A stretch of 36,466 nucleotides of DNA, taken from positions 1 through 36,466 of the IMG/VR virus record IMGVR_UViG_3300027851_000075. One strand, given 5' to 3'. Position numbers and translations under genes: made by a program. The DNA is from a virus. A model generated the notes under the pieces. It had not been told where the DNA came from and made no database searches. It saw only the letters and a list, made by a program, of their open reading frames with translations. Below are positions 21,794-29,343 of this stretch, piece by piece; positions within the stretch are counted from its first letter, which is position 1, and each line of letters starts with the position of its first letter.

Positions 21794-24333
21794 TATTTGT
21801 ATGCCTCCGCCACGATCAACGCATTGGCCACTTCACTGCCGATATCCACCGCCAAACGCCGCAGTTCCGCAATGATGGCCTCTGTCTGCAGTCCAGTCCC
21901 TCCGTTGCCGCCTGAACTGGCCGCGCCGCCGTTGGCAGCTCCTCCCCCATTCTGTGGGATGAAGATCGCCCGTTCCGGCCCGGCCTCGCCTGCCAGGAAT
22001 AATGTCGGGCGCGTCACCATCCAGTCGCCGCCCTCTGCCTGTGGGATCGGGATATCCGAGAAGATCTTCTTCGGCAGCCCGTTGCCATTGTAGTTGAACA
22101 AAATGTCGATGCTGGCCTGCATGGCGTCTAGTGCTCGCACCTGGTCCTGCACACTTCTCACTTTGGTGTTGATGCCATCCACGGTCCCGGCAAACGCATT
22201 CGCCGCTCCAATCGCTTTTGTAAATGCCGCATCCCATCCGCCGATCCCTGACCCTGTTTTCGTAACCAGGTCATACACGGTTTGGTATTCCATCCCGGTT
22301 TTATCAACAATGCGGTTGATGGCTTCCTGCTGCGAAATGATGCCTCCCTGTGCTTCCTGCACCGTTTCCACTGTGTACAGGTAGTCAGTCAGTTGCTGCG
22401 CGGTCTCCGGTGTGATCAACCCCGCGTCGAGTGCGTCCCGCACCTGTTGTAATCGCGTCTCGATCCCTTCCACATCCACCGCGATATCGAACGCAATTTG
22501 CTGGGAAAATGCGGCAATAGTATTCCCCAGGCCGCTATTCAGCTCATCCAATCGCTCGCTGGCAGTCTTGGCTTCGTCGCCAATGCCCGCAATCCCCTCC
22601 GAAAACCCATCGGCACTGGCGCCTGCTTCCAGGAACGCTTCCCCGGTTCGGTCTGCGTACAGCGCTTCCTTCTCCATCAGTGTCAGGGTATCGCCTGCTG
22701 CTCCATCCCATTTGTACATCGCTTCGGTCACCAGGTCATACTTCCATGCCAGTGCTTCGATCACCATCGCCGTATCGGTATATTGTGTGAACAGCTTTTC
22801 TTCATGTTTCGTCAAAGCACCGCTGGCCAGCAGCGCTTCTCCCATGTACTCCACATATTCTTCATAATCCTGGCTCAGCACCGCCAGTTGATCGCTGATC
22901 CCTGCCAGGCTTTCTTTCTGTAGTTTCTGGGTTGGCACCACCATTTTGGCCAGCAGCCCCTGGTCTTTTACCGACTGGTTGACGCTCTCGATGGCGTTCT
23001 TATACCCCTCCAACGCATCCTCAGCACTTTTTGCGCTGCTGTAACTGGCGTCGATCCCCTCAGCCACACTTTCCACTCCGCTCTTCACCAGTTGGCTGGT
23101 TTCATGGACCTTGATCCCGGCTGCCACCACCGCCGCCAGCGCCACAACGTAAATACCGATCGGGTTCGCTGCCAGCCCCGCCGCGGTTCCGGTGCTGCCA
23201 ATGGCAGTCGATGCTCCGCCCAGTCCTGTGGTCAACCCCGGCAATAAACTTCCCAGGCTTTTCACTCCTCCCGCCAGGCTGCTGATACCGTTGAAGATCG
23301 GTCCGATGGCGATAGCCGCGGTACCCAGCTTCAAGATCAAGTTCTGGGTTTCATCATCCAGCGACCCAAACCATTGCACCAGGTCCAGAATTCCGTTGAG
23401 CACCTCCCCGGTAAATTCGCCGAACGCCTGTCCGCTCTCCCGCAGGTTTTCTCTCATAGCCGGGTCGCTCATCAACTCGATCACGTCTTTCAGGATCGGC
23501 TTCAATTCCGCAAACATTCCCCCGAAGAACTCCCGCAGCCCGATGTCCTTTACTTCGTTCAGGGTGGAGATCAATCCCCCGAAGGTGTCCGCCGCTTTTT
23601 CTGAAGCTCCCGAGAAATCAGTTTCCAGTGTGCTCACAATCGCATCGATTGCCGCTTCCGCCGGGATCAGTCCGCTCTCGCGCATCTTTACAATTTCCTG
23701 AGTGGTCACGCCAAATGCCCGTGCCAGGATCCCATTCACATCGATGCCTGCGTTCACCAACTGCAGCACTTCCTGCCCGGCCAGGCTGCCCTTGGCTTTG
23801 ATCTGTCCCAGTGCCAGGGCGATCGTGTTCATACCTTCCACACTGCTGCCGGTGGCGCTGGCATAATCGATCGTGGCTTCCGTCAGCCGCTTGGCTTCTT
23901 TGGTGGTAAAACCATACGCCATCGCAGTGCGCAGCGCTGTAGTGACCCCTTGCGCATCAAACGGGCTGGCCATGGCCAGTTTTTCTACCCATCCCAGCAA
24001 GTTTTCAGCCGTCCCGCTGCTTTGCGCCAACGCATCCGTCATATCGGTGGCGTTCCCGCTCACCAATAGCTCGCGCGCAGCCAGTTGTTGCAGGCTCAGG
24101 CTCAACGATTCATAACTGGTATACACACTCACCGCTTCTTTGGCCATGTTTTTAAACGCATAGATGCCGTTTTGCAGCAGTTGTGCCCCGAATACCCCTT
24201 TGAACACATCCCCCACGCGGCTGCCCTGAGAAGCCAACCCTCCCAGTCCCTGGCCAACCTCTTTCACGCCGCGGACTGCCTCATCGACATCCGCTCCGAT
24301 CAGTACACTCAATTTCGCCGCAATACTGCCCAT
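21793..24333 (-). CDS. Tail tape measure protein
   Basis: 846 residues from MGSIAAKLSVLIGADVD, after CAGGAG; an upstream frame lacks a ribosome site. N-terminal helical region with ATDMTDALAQSSGTAENLLGWV and SPFDAQGVTTALRTAMAYG, typical of TP901-like tape measures; hydrophobic segments in the middle (about 330-430); helical C-terminus. It sets tail length and crosses the cell envelope during injection. At 846 residues a tail of roughly 120-130 nm is expected from the usual ratio. It heads operon C right after leader copy 2. Confidence 0.9.
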   Translation of the reverse strand: MGSIAAKLSVLIGADVDEAVRGVKEVGQGLGGLASQGSRVGDVFKGVFGAQLLQNGIYAFKNMAKEAVSVYTSYESLSLSLQQLAARELLVSGNATDMTDALAQSSGTAENLLGWVEKLAMASPFDAQGVTTALRTAMAYGFTTKEAKRLTEATIDYASATGSSVEGMNTIALALGQIKAKGSLAGQEVLQLVNAGIDVNGILARAFGVTTQEIVKMRESGLIPAEAAIDAIVSTLETDFSGASEKAADTFGGLISTLNEVKDIGLREFFGGMFAELKPILKDVIELMSDPAMRENLRESGQAFGEFTGEVLNGILDLVQWFGSLDDETQNLILKLGTAAIAIGPIFNGISSLAGGVKSLGSLLPGLTTGLGGASTAIGSTGTAAGLAANPIGIYVVALAAVVAAGIKVHETSQLVKSGVESVAEGIDASYSSAKSAEDALEGYKNAIESVNQSVKDQGLLAKMVVPTQKLQKESLAGISDQLAVLSQDYEEYVEYMGEALLASGALTKHEEKLFTQYTDTAMVIEALAWKYDLVTEAMYKWDGAAGDTLTLMEKEALYADRTGEAFLEAGASADGFSEGIAGIGDEAKTASERLDELNSGLGNTIAAFSQQIAFDIAVDVEGIETRLQQVRDALDAGLITPETAQQLTDYLYTVETVQEAQGGIISQQEAINRIVDKTGMEYQTVYDLVTKTGSGIGGWDAAFTKAIGAANAFAGTVDGINTKVRSVQDQVRALDAMQASIDILFNYNGNGLPKKIFSDIPIPQAEGGDWMVTRPTLFLAGEAGPERAIFIPQNGGGAANGGAASSGGNGGTGLQTEAIIAELRRLAVDIGSEVANALIVAEAYK

Positions 24334-24350
24334 GCGTTGCTCCTGTTTAA

Positions 24351-24394
24351 ACAAAAAAAAGCCGTGGACTATGCAAATAATGCATAGTCCACGG
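24351..24394 (-). terminator. Intrinsic terminator of leader copy 2
   Basis: Long stem GCCGTGGACTATGCA/TGCATAGTCCACGGC, then eight T on the minus strand. The inner arms share no sequence with copy 1, yet pair fully. Confidence 0.85.
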
Positions 24395-24489
24395 CCGCTC
24401 ATCTTCCGTCTTTGCCCCGCGCTCTTCGCCGGGCTGCTGCTGGGTTCAGGAGAACCTACGACTCTCCCCTTTGAAAGAGCGTAGCTCTT
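24351..24489 (-). ncRNA. Late-operon leader RNA, copy 2 (upstream of tape measure)
   Basis: Same plan as copy 1, about 139 nt. Hairpin A is GAAAGAGC/GCTCTTTC, a compensated change from copy 1; hairpin B is GGAGAGTC/GGTTCTCC with wobble pairs. Loops and the CGGAAGATGAGCGG stretch are conserved. Confidence 0.75.
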
Positions 24490-24495
24490 TCATCC

Positions 24496-24528
24496 AGTAT
24501 ACCAAATTGCACCCAACTTTAAAAGCCC
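24496..24528 (-). promoter_or_regulatory. Late promoter P2, copy 2
   Basis: TGGTATACT with the GGGCTTTTAAAG box at -35. Confidence 0.7.
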
Positions 24529-24533
24529 TTATT

Positions 24534-24821
24534 TTACCCCGCCATCTCCAGCAGCGGGATCAAATCTTGATACAACCCCACCGCGCTCATCGTCTGCAAT
24601 TCCCCCGTCATCCGCAGCTCTTCTTCCGTCGACCGCAGCACCAGCACCGTATCCAGCAGCGCTTCCTGCTCCGCGTCCAGCCCCTCCCGCAGCTTCTCCG
24701 TCAACTTCTCATTCAACAACTCCACCATCCACAGCGGGATTTTCCTGCCCTGGCTCGCTTCCCACGCCAGTGTACTGCCAACTGAAACTACTTCTTCTTG
24801 TCGTACTTCATTGGTATTCAT
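24534..24821 (-). CDS. Cassette protein, copy 2 (95 aa, unknown)
   Basis: Differs from copy 1 at only two residues (MN for MI at the start and S for A in VVSVGS). The ATG lies nine bases after GGAG, which is part of GGAGACGGGCAT (24823-24834), complementary to this copy's own RNA loop. It sits between the tail chaperones and the tape measure, interrupting a gene pair that is normally adjacent in siphoviruses. Confidence 0.75.
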   Translation of the reverse strand: MNTNEVRQEEVVSVGSTLAWEASQGRKIPLWMVELLNEKLTEKLREGLDAEQEALLDTVLVLRSTEEELRMTGELQTMSAVGLYQDLIPLLEMAG

Positions 24822-24848
24822 TATGCCCGTCTCCATTTCATGCCCGTA

Positions 24849-25057
24849 AACCAAAAAACCACAGCGCAGTCAACCACCTGGAGACGGGCATCTCGTGAGT
24901 AGCTTTTCTGCGCTGCGGATCTTTGTCCACAAGCATTTGAATATTCAGATATGTTAATTTAGTCGGTTTATGGATATAGGCGGTTGGGTGCTTACTTTCA
25001 ATTGCACCTGGTATTTTAAAGTACAAAGTTACTCACATTGCGAGATTGCCCGTCTCT
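24849..25057 (-). ncRNA. Cassette RNA (P1 RNA), copy 2
   Basis: Begins AGAGACGGGC. Loop element GAGATGCCCGTCTCC (24880-24894) pairs with the 5' end (25042-25056) and with the Shine-Dalgarno region (24823-24834). Terminator stem CCGCAGCGCAG/CTGCGCTGTGG keeps pairing with a G-T at a different position from copy 1. The second helix is GTGAGTA/TACTCAC, compensated against copy 1. Confidence 0.7.
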
Positions 25058-25063
25058 GCCCAT

Positions 25064-25069
25064 AGTATA
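25064..25069 (-). promoter_or_regulatory. Promoter P1, copy 2
   Basis: Extended -10 TGCTATACT; predicted +1 at 25057. Confidence 0.65.
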
Positions 25070-25095
25070 GCACAATTTGTAGACAAATAGTACGT

Positions 25096-25278
25096 TTATT
25101 TTCGTTCCTTCCGCTCCATTCTGGCTTTTACCACTCCGGCTTCGGTATCCATATAAAACAGCGCCCGTTTCTGCCAGAACTCATCTTGCTGTATCAGTTC
25201 CCAGGGCGGCACCCCCAGCCATCGCGCCAGTTGAAACAGGTTCCATTCTTCCACCAGCCACGCCTCCGGCTTCGGCAT
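25096..25278 (-). CDS. Second tail assembly chaperone, made by -1 frameshift
   Basis: This frame (MPKPEAWLVEEWNLFQLARW) has no good ribosome site of its own but is open upstream in the -1 frame to the slippery run at 25308-25316 near the end of the preceding gene. Slipping back one base there reads through the stop and joins RLRRHLIDPDMPKPE to the first chaperone, giving a GT-type fusion. This is the well-known arrangement of tail chaperones that load the tape measure. The frame is written here from its internal ATG. Confidence 0.75.
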   Translation of the reverse strand: MPKPEAWLVEEWNLFQLARWLGVPPWELIQQDEFWQKRALFYMDTEAGVVKARMERKERK

Positions 25279-25301
25279 ATCCGGGTCGATCAGGTGCCGC
25301 C

Positions 25302-25643
25302 TTAACCTTTTTTTTCATCTTCTCCGGGGTCCATCGACTGTGCAAACATCGCCTTCCCGATCTTTTCTTTCAGCTTCAGCGGCAGCAATTCGATCACCGC
25401 CAGGCTGGGCGGGATCGGGTTTTCCGCATCATCGACCAGGTTCCATCCTGTGATCAATTCACTTAATTGGTGGTCTAATCGGTTCTCTCCCGCATGTTCT
25501 TCTGCCCATTTCGGGCTGTAATAGTCATTGATGAACTGGGTGTTGAACGCGTTCACCTTGTACGAAACGGTAACGGTCTCACCCAGGTATTCAATCTCGA
25601 TCGTTTTTTCCTGCGCTAAAAATTCTTTTAACCGGATAGCCAT
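25302..25643 (-). CDS. Tail assembly chaperone (G-type)
   Basis: 113 residues, beginning MAIRLKEFLAQEKTIEIEYLG, with a helical C-terminal half (LPLKLKEKIGKAMFAQ). It lies between the tail tube and tape measure genes, as lambda G does. Its last codons are GAA AAA AAA GGT TAA, containing an A AAA AAA slippery heptamer; a -1 shift makes the fusion with the 25096-25278 frame. The ATG follows CAGGAGAG. Confidence 0.8.
   Translation of the reverse strand: MAIRLKEFLAQEKTIEIEYLGETVTVSYKVNAFNTQFINDYYSPKWAEEHAGENRLDHQLSELITGWNLVDDAENPIPPSLAVIELLPLKLKEKIGKAMFAQSMDPGEDEKKG
25308..25316 (-). promoter_or_regulatory. Programmed -1 frameshift site
   Basis: Eight A in a row; in frame they read GA-A AAA AAA, two codons before the stop. 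The -1 frame stays open for 70 further codons. Confidence 0.75.
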
Positions 25644-25709
25644 GTTTCATCTCTCCTGCTGCAATTGGATAATATACGGGGAGGGGTTTCCCCCTCCCAT
25701 TCTGTTTTC

Positions 25710-26972
25710 TTACAGAGCCGTCAGGCTGCACACGGTGGTCACTTCTGTCGCTTTGCCCCAGGTGGCGTCATGCACCATATCAAAGGTCCACTCGATGGCA
25801 TACACCCCATCTTCATCGCTGAAATCGCTCACGCTCTTCACCTTCAGCGCAGCATCGATCTGCAAACTATACGGGGTTGAAGTGGCTCCAATCATCGTTT
25901 CGCTGATGGCACTGATCCGCAGAAACTGGCTGGTTCCCTGCCGCATCTTGCTCAACAGCGCCATGCCTGCCGCGTCTGCCAGCACTTTCAGTGTCACTTC
26001 CGCCGTCAGGTCTTTGTCCAGCACCTCGCTAAAGCTCTCGCCCTTCTTCAATGGCCAGAACTGCCCCCACACATCATTCATCTTCCAGCCAACGCTCAAC
26101 GCGTTTTCCAGCGCGCTCGCAGCTCCCAGACCGGCAGCAGTATCTGCCAGGTACACACTCACATCAGTAGGCTGCACCACAACATCGCCCAGGTCGGTCA
26201 CAGTGCCAGCGCTGATACTCACTGCCGGGGTGGTTCCGCCGGTCAGGCTGGCGGTGGCGGTGATGGCACTGGCAGCGATCGCGTTATTGCCGGTGATCAC
26301 AATGGTCACATCTGCACCCGGCAGCGGGCCGCCATAGCATGCCACGGTATCAGTCGAGAAATCGGCCAGCGCGGCCAGGGCGCTCGCTACTGCGGAAGCT
26401 GCCGCGTTGTATGCGATCGCTGCGGTGGCATGGGTATTGTAGGTCAGCGTAAATGTGCCGCCGGTGGGTATGCCAGTGATGCTCAATTTCAAAACGCTCG
26501 CGCCTTCCCGCACCGCCTGGGCAAACCCGGCGCCGCTCAGGTTGGCGTCATCACGGTTGAAAGTGAACCCCAACTCCGAGATCATCATGCCCTGCACCAG
26601 GTCTTGCCGTGTCTGCCCATCACCAAAGATCGCCGTGTAACTCTTGGCGCTGTCCGGGCTGTTGGATGCCTTGCTGAAGGCCCAGCTCTTGGCAGCGGTG
26701 GCGCCCGTTGGCGAAACTGTTTTCATCAGGCTCGAAAGCAAATACGGCAGGTCATTGTAGGCCAGCTTACCCTCCAGGCTGATATTGGTAAATTCCTTGC
26801 CCAGGTTGGCAACCGTCACAAATTTATTGCCTTTGGGTTTAAAACTCTGCACCGCTGCGTTGATGGCGTGGCTCAAACCAGCCCCACCCAGCCGGGTGTC
26901 GGGCAGTGCAAATTCCCCATATGCTGCTTCGGGAGCAATCGCTGCTCCCTGGAAAATACTACTGCGGATCAT
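25710..26972 (-). CDS. Major tail (tube) protein
   Basis: 420 residues, two to three times a minimal tube protein. N-terminal part (FQGAAIAPEAAYGEFA, NLGKEFTNISLEGKLAYNDLPYLL) and C-terminal part (DFSDEDGVYAIEWTFDMVHD) belong to the tube. Between them (about 165-255) is an inserted repeat-type domain (GTFTLTYNTHATAAIAYNAAA) seen in various phage virion proteins, probably displayed on the tail surface. The ATG follows GAAAGGATG. It forms the tail tube together with the chaperones and tape measure downstream. Confidence 0.85.
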   Translation of the reverse strand: MIRSSIFQGAAIAPEAAYGEFALPDTRLGGAGLSHAINAAVQSFKPKGNKFVTVANLGKEFTNISLEGKLAYNDLPYLLSSLMKTVSPTGATAAKSWAFSKASNSPDSAKSYTAIFGDGQTRQDLVQGMMISELGFTFNRDDANLSGAGFAQAVREGASVLKLSITGIPTGGTFTLTYNTHATAAIAYNAAASAVASALAALADFSTDTVACYGGPLPGADVTIVITGNNAIAASAITATASLTGGTTPAVSISAGTVTDLGDVVVQPTDVSVYLADTAAGLGAASALENALSVGWKMNDVWGQFWPLKKGESFSEVLDKDLTAEVTLKVLADAAGMALLSKMRQGTSQFLRISAISETMIGATSTPYSLQIDAALKVKSVSDFSDEDGVYAIEWTFDMVHDATWGKATEVTTVCSLTAL

Positions 26973-26986
26973 TTCGTTTCATCCTT

Positions 26987-27397
26987 TCAATCACTCTGAA
27001 TCTGAATGCGGTACAAACCGCCGTCATGCAGATATTTCACACCACTGTCAATTTCTTCCTGGCGGTACGGTTCTTCGCGCCAGCAGCGGATTCCCTCCGC
27101 TCCCTGCCTGTCGAGTGCGGTATCGATCGCGCTGGCAATATCCGCCAGGTCTTCACTGTCACGTTCCAGGGCAATGCCCCGCACCACATAGTAGGCATCC
27201 GTCATCAACCGTTTGCGCCCCACCATCAAGTAATCATTTCCCCGCGCGTACTGGATCAAAACACACGGGTAATCACTGTCTTTGTCCTCCGCCGGAACGC
27301 TGCCGGTATGCACCCCTGCCACCAGCCCCATCAGCGTGGTGCTGGCTTTCAGTGTGGTAACCAGCCATTCTTCGGCTGTGTTCAACTCATTCGTCAT
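26987..27397 (-). CDS. Tail terminator/completion protein
   Basis: 136 residues from MTNELNTAEEWLV. Helix-strand pattern with VLIQYARGNDYLMVGRKRLMTDAYYVVRGIA, usual in tail terminators (gpU-like), which cap the tube. It is directly before the tail tube gene, and its start overlaps the end of the small helical gene. An ATG at 27406 is an alternative. Confidence 0.65.
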   Translation of the reverse strand: MTNELNTAEEWLVTTLKASTTLMGLVAGVHTGSVPAEDKDSDYPCVLIQYARGNDYLMVGRKRLMTDAYYVVRGIALERDSEDLADIASAIDTALDRQGAEGIRCWREEPYRQEEIDSGVKYLHDGGLYRIQIQSD

Positions 27398-27629
27398 CGC
27401 CTTCATCCTCGCCCGGCGCAATGTCCAGCGCGCGCAGGCTTTGCATAGCCGCATCCACCCTGGCTTCTGCCAACTCTAGCGCCATCTCATACAAAGCCTG
27501 GCGCAGTGCGGCTTTCTCCCGCTGCAGCTGCGCGATCACCGCTTCGGCGATTGTTCCCTCATTCTCCTGCGCTTCACTTTCGGTGTTTTTTTGTTCGGCT
27601 CGCGCCAGTTCTCGGTTCAATACGTTCAT
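27387..27629 (-). CDS. Small coiled-coil phage protein
   Basis: 80 residues, almost wholly helical (IAEAVIAQLQREKAALRQALYEMALELAEARVDAAMQ) with an acidic end (GEDEGDDE). The ATG follows GGGAGATTG and begins right after the upstream stop. No family; a chaperone or assembly factor is plausible in this place. Confidence 0.6.
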   Translation of the reverse strand: MNVLNRELARAEQKNTESEAQENEGTIAEAVIAQLQREKAALRQALYEMALELAEARVDAAMQSLRALDIAPGEDEGDDE

Positions 27630-28052
27630 TTACAATCTCCCATCGAGTGTTTTCAACTTGGCATAAAACGCTTCACGCTGTGCTTCCAGCGCGGGCGCTA
27701 AAAACGGCCGGGGCGCCATCTTGCGCGTTCCAAATTCCAGCGCTTCAGCGTAGTCCGAATTGGTGTACACCTCCCCGCCGATCACTGTTTTATACAGCTT
27801 GCGCTGAATGCTGTTTGTCAGGTGGCCGTAATCCATCGCCGGAGCCTGCCCCGCTGCACTGGCCTGGTGCATGCGGTTCGCGCCGCGTCGGTACAACCGC
27901 CCGCTTTTTCCGCCCTGCATGCTCAGTTTTGCCGCAGTCTCCACATCGGCCAGCGTAGCATCCACGATCGTCTGGATCTCCTGCGGCAGCTTTTTGGCAA
28001 TGCTTCCCAGCCGGTTGGATTCGATCCGAAACGAATACCGCAGCATCACCAT
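27630..28052 (-). CDS. HK97 gp10-like head-tail/tail completion protein
   Basis: 140 residues from MVMLRYSFRI. Helix (LPQEIQTIVDATLADVETAAKLSM), then a basic loop and the characteristic C-terminal YTNSDYAEALEFGTRKMAPRPFLAPALE. The Y-A-x-x-x-EFGT and PRPFL motifs are hallmarks of the HK97 gp10 family. The start overlaps the previous stop (TGATG). Confidence 0.88.
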   Translation of the reverse strand: MVMLRYSFRIESNRLGSIAKKLPQEIQTIVDATLADVETAAKLSMQGGKSGRLYRRGANRMHQASAAGQAPAMDYGHLTNSIQRKLYKTVIGGEVYTNSDYAEALEFGTRKMAPRPFLAPALEAQREAFYAKLKTLDGRL

Positions 28053-28408
28053 CACACCACCTCGCTGCAAACCACGCGCCGCGCGGTGGCATACGTGTGC
28101 GTGATCACCGCCGCCGCTTCAAATTCTCGTGTCCCGATCTGCAGGCGGTCCTTCGGCTGTACATCCCAGGCATACGGCACCGCCACCACGTACAGCACTC
28201 TCCCGCCCAACCGACCCGCGATCTCTTTTTCCACCGCACTGTTGCCCAGGCTGCCGATCCGCGCCGCTCCAGTTTGGGTAGTGGGCGTGCTTTCCACCCA
28301 GCGGCCATTATCCAACTGCCGCCGGGCCACCTGTACCCACACACAGGTCTCTGCCATGCTGGCTTCCTGTTTGGCCCTCATTCTCGCTAATGCTGCTGCA
28401 CTGATCAT
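28052..28408 (-). CDS. Head-tail connector / head closure protein
   Basis: 118 residues with an N-terminal helix (MISAAALARMRAKQEASMAE) and a beta-barrel-like remainder (RVLYVVAVPYAWDVQPKDRLQIGTREFEAAAV), the pattern of head closure proteins placed before gp10. First gene of operon B, 18 nt after leader copy 3. The ATG follows CAGGAGAAAG. In most siphoviruses a capsid gene would come between portal and this gene; here it is elsewhere (4376). Confidence 0.7.
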   Translation of the reverse strand: MISAAALARMRAKQEASMAETCVWVQVARRQLDNGRWVESTPTTQTGAARIGSLGNSAVEKEIAGRLGGRVLYVVAVPYAWDVQPKDRLQIGTREFEAAAVITHTYATARRVVCSEVV

Positions 28409-28425
28409 GCTTTCTCCTGCTGGTT

Positions 28426-28464
28426 AAAAACAAACAAGCCGTGAAGACATTTCTATCTTCACGG
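28426..28464 (-). terminator. Intrinsic terminator of leader copy 3
   Basis: Same stem as copy 1 (GCCGTGAAGA/TCTTCACGGC), then TTGTTTGTTTTT on the minus strand. Confidence 0.82.
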
Positions 28465-28556
28465 CCGCTCATCTTCCGTTGTGCCCCGCGCTCTCCGCCG
28501 GGCTGCTTGGTTCAGGAGAATCGTAGATTCTCCCCTTTGAAAGGGCTATGCCCTTT
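28426..28556 (-). ncRNA. Late-operon leader RNA, copy 3 (upstream of connectors)
   Basis: Same order as copy 1. The C hairpin loop is GGAGAG instead of GAAGAG and the linker before CGGAAG differs by two bases, while stems are intact. Confidence 0.75.
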
Positions 28557-28562
28557 CAATCC

Positions 28563-28595
28563 ATTGTACCAAATTGCGCCCAACTTTAAAAGCCC
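28563..28595 (-). promoter_or_regulatory. Late promoter P2, copy 3
   Basis: TGGTACAAT with the GGGCTTTTAAAG box, which overlaps the stop codon of the cassette gene. Confidence 0.7.
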
Positions 28596-28888
28596 TCATT
28601 TTCCCCCGTCATCGCCAGTGCCGGGATCAAATCCTGGTACAACCCCACCGCGCTCATCGTCTGTAACTCCCCCGTCATCCGCAGTTCGTCTCCCATCGAC
28701 CGTACCACCAGCAGCGAATCCAGCAGTGCTTCCTGCTCTGCGCTCAGCCCGGCCCGCAGCTTTTCCGTCAACCGGTCATCCAATTCTTCCACCATCCACA
28801 ACGGGATCTTCCTGCCCTGGCTCGCTTCCCACGCCAGGTCACTGCCAACTGCTTCTACTTCTTCTTGCCGTATTTCATTGGTATTCAT
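28586..28888 (-). CDS. Cassette protein, copy 3 (100 aa, unknown)
   Basis: Diverged paralogue: changes cluster in the middle helix (EELDDRLTEKLRAGLSAEQ) and it is five residues longer (ENEGF) because the stop lies inside the P2 box. The core AWEASQGRKIPLWMVE and ELQTMSAVGLYQDLIP are unchanged. The ATG lies nine bases after GGAG in GGAGACCTCC (28892-28901). Confidence 0.75.
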   Translation of the reverse strand: MNTNEIRQEEVEAVGSDLAWEASQGRKIPLWMVEELDDRLTEKLRAGLSAEQEALLDSLLVVRSMGDELRMTGELQTMSAVGLYQDLIPALAMTGENEGF

Positions 28889-28913
28889 TTTGGAGGTCTC
28901 CATATTCAGCCCG

Positions 28914-29123
28914 CAAAAACAAAAAACCGCAACGCAGTCAACCGCCTGGAGACCTCCATCTCGTGAGCAAATTTTCTGCGCTGCGGATCTTTGTCCACAA
29001 GCTTTAAATATATGTTAAATTAGTCGGTTTATGGCTATTCAATTGGGCGGTTTGGTGCTTACTTTCATTCACACCTGGTGTTTTAAAGTACAAAATTGCT
29101 CAAACTTAGAGGTGGAGGTCTCT
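28914..29123 (-). ncRNA. Cassette RNA (P1 RNA), copy 3
   Basis: Begins AGAGACCTCC. Loop element GAGATGGAGGTCTCC (28948-28962), 5' partner 29109-29122, Shine-Dalgarno partner 28892-28901. It is nearly the same sequence as copy 1 apart from these three words, which all change from the ACACCC type to the ACCTCC type. Terminator stem CCGCAGCGCAG/CTGCGTTGCGG, then TTTTTTGTTTTT. Confidence 0.72.
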
Positions 29124-29129
29124 GCCCAT

Positions 29130-29135
29130 AGTATA
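29130..29135 (-). promoter_or_regulatory. Promoter P1, copy 3
   Basis: Extended -10 TGCTATACT; predicted +1 at 29123. Confidence 0.65.
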
Positions 29136-29196
29136 GCACAATTGGTAGACAAATCCAACAGATTCCTACAAAAAAACGTCCAGTTGCCTGACCGTT

Positions 29197-29301
29197 TAAA
29201 AGGCGCAGCGCCCAAATGCGGGGGCTATTTGAGCGCTGGCGGGGCGGGAGGAAATATTAATTTCAACCCATACCGGTTCTACCGGCAATTTTACTCGCAG
29301 T
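29197..29301 (-). ncRNA. Anti-tRNA small RNA, locus 2
   Basis: Predicted approximately 105-nt RNA beginning exactly at the antisense segment: ACTGCGAGTAAAAT (29301-29288) is complementary to the adjacent tRNA's anticodon arm, and after one extra T the match goes on (GCC). A CCGGT AGA ACCGG hairpin, a GAAAT/ATTTC hairpin and a terminator-like stem (AGCGCTCAAAT/ATTTGGGCGCT) follow, then GCGCCTTTT. Order and length mirror locus 1 although the sequences differ. Confidence 0.65.
29198..29237 (-). terminator. Terminator-like hairpin of anti-tRNA RNA, locus 2
   Basis: 11-bp stem with a nine-base loop; the T-tract is short and offset by five bases, so efficiency is uncertain. Confidence 0.55.
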
Positions 29302-29307
29302 GATTCC

Positions 29308-29336
29308 ATTATACACATTTTACGAACTATTTTCAA
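29308..29336 (-). promoter_or_regulatory. Promoter of anti-tRNA RNA, locus 2
   Basis: TTGAAA (29336-29331), 17-bp spacer, TATAAT (29313-29308); predicted +1 at 29301. A near-consensus sigma70 promoter directly 3' of the tRNA. Confidence 0.85.
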
Positions 29337-29343
29337 GAAATAG

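Larger units (their letters stand above)
24351..25085 (-). repeat. Regulatory cassette, copy 2
   Basis: Complete P1-to-leader unit without an upstream tRNA; it begins directly after the tail chaperone genes. Confidence 0.9.
28426..29160 (-). repeat. Regulatory cassette, copy 3
   Basis: Complete unit, closest to copy 1 outside the specificity words, preceded like it by an anti-tRNA RNA and a tRNA. Confidence 0.9.
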
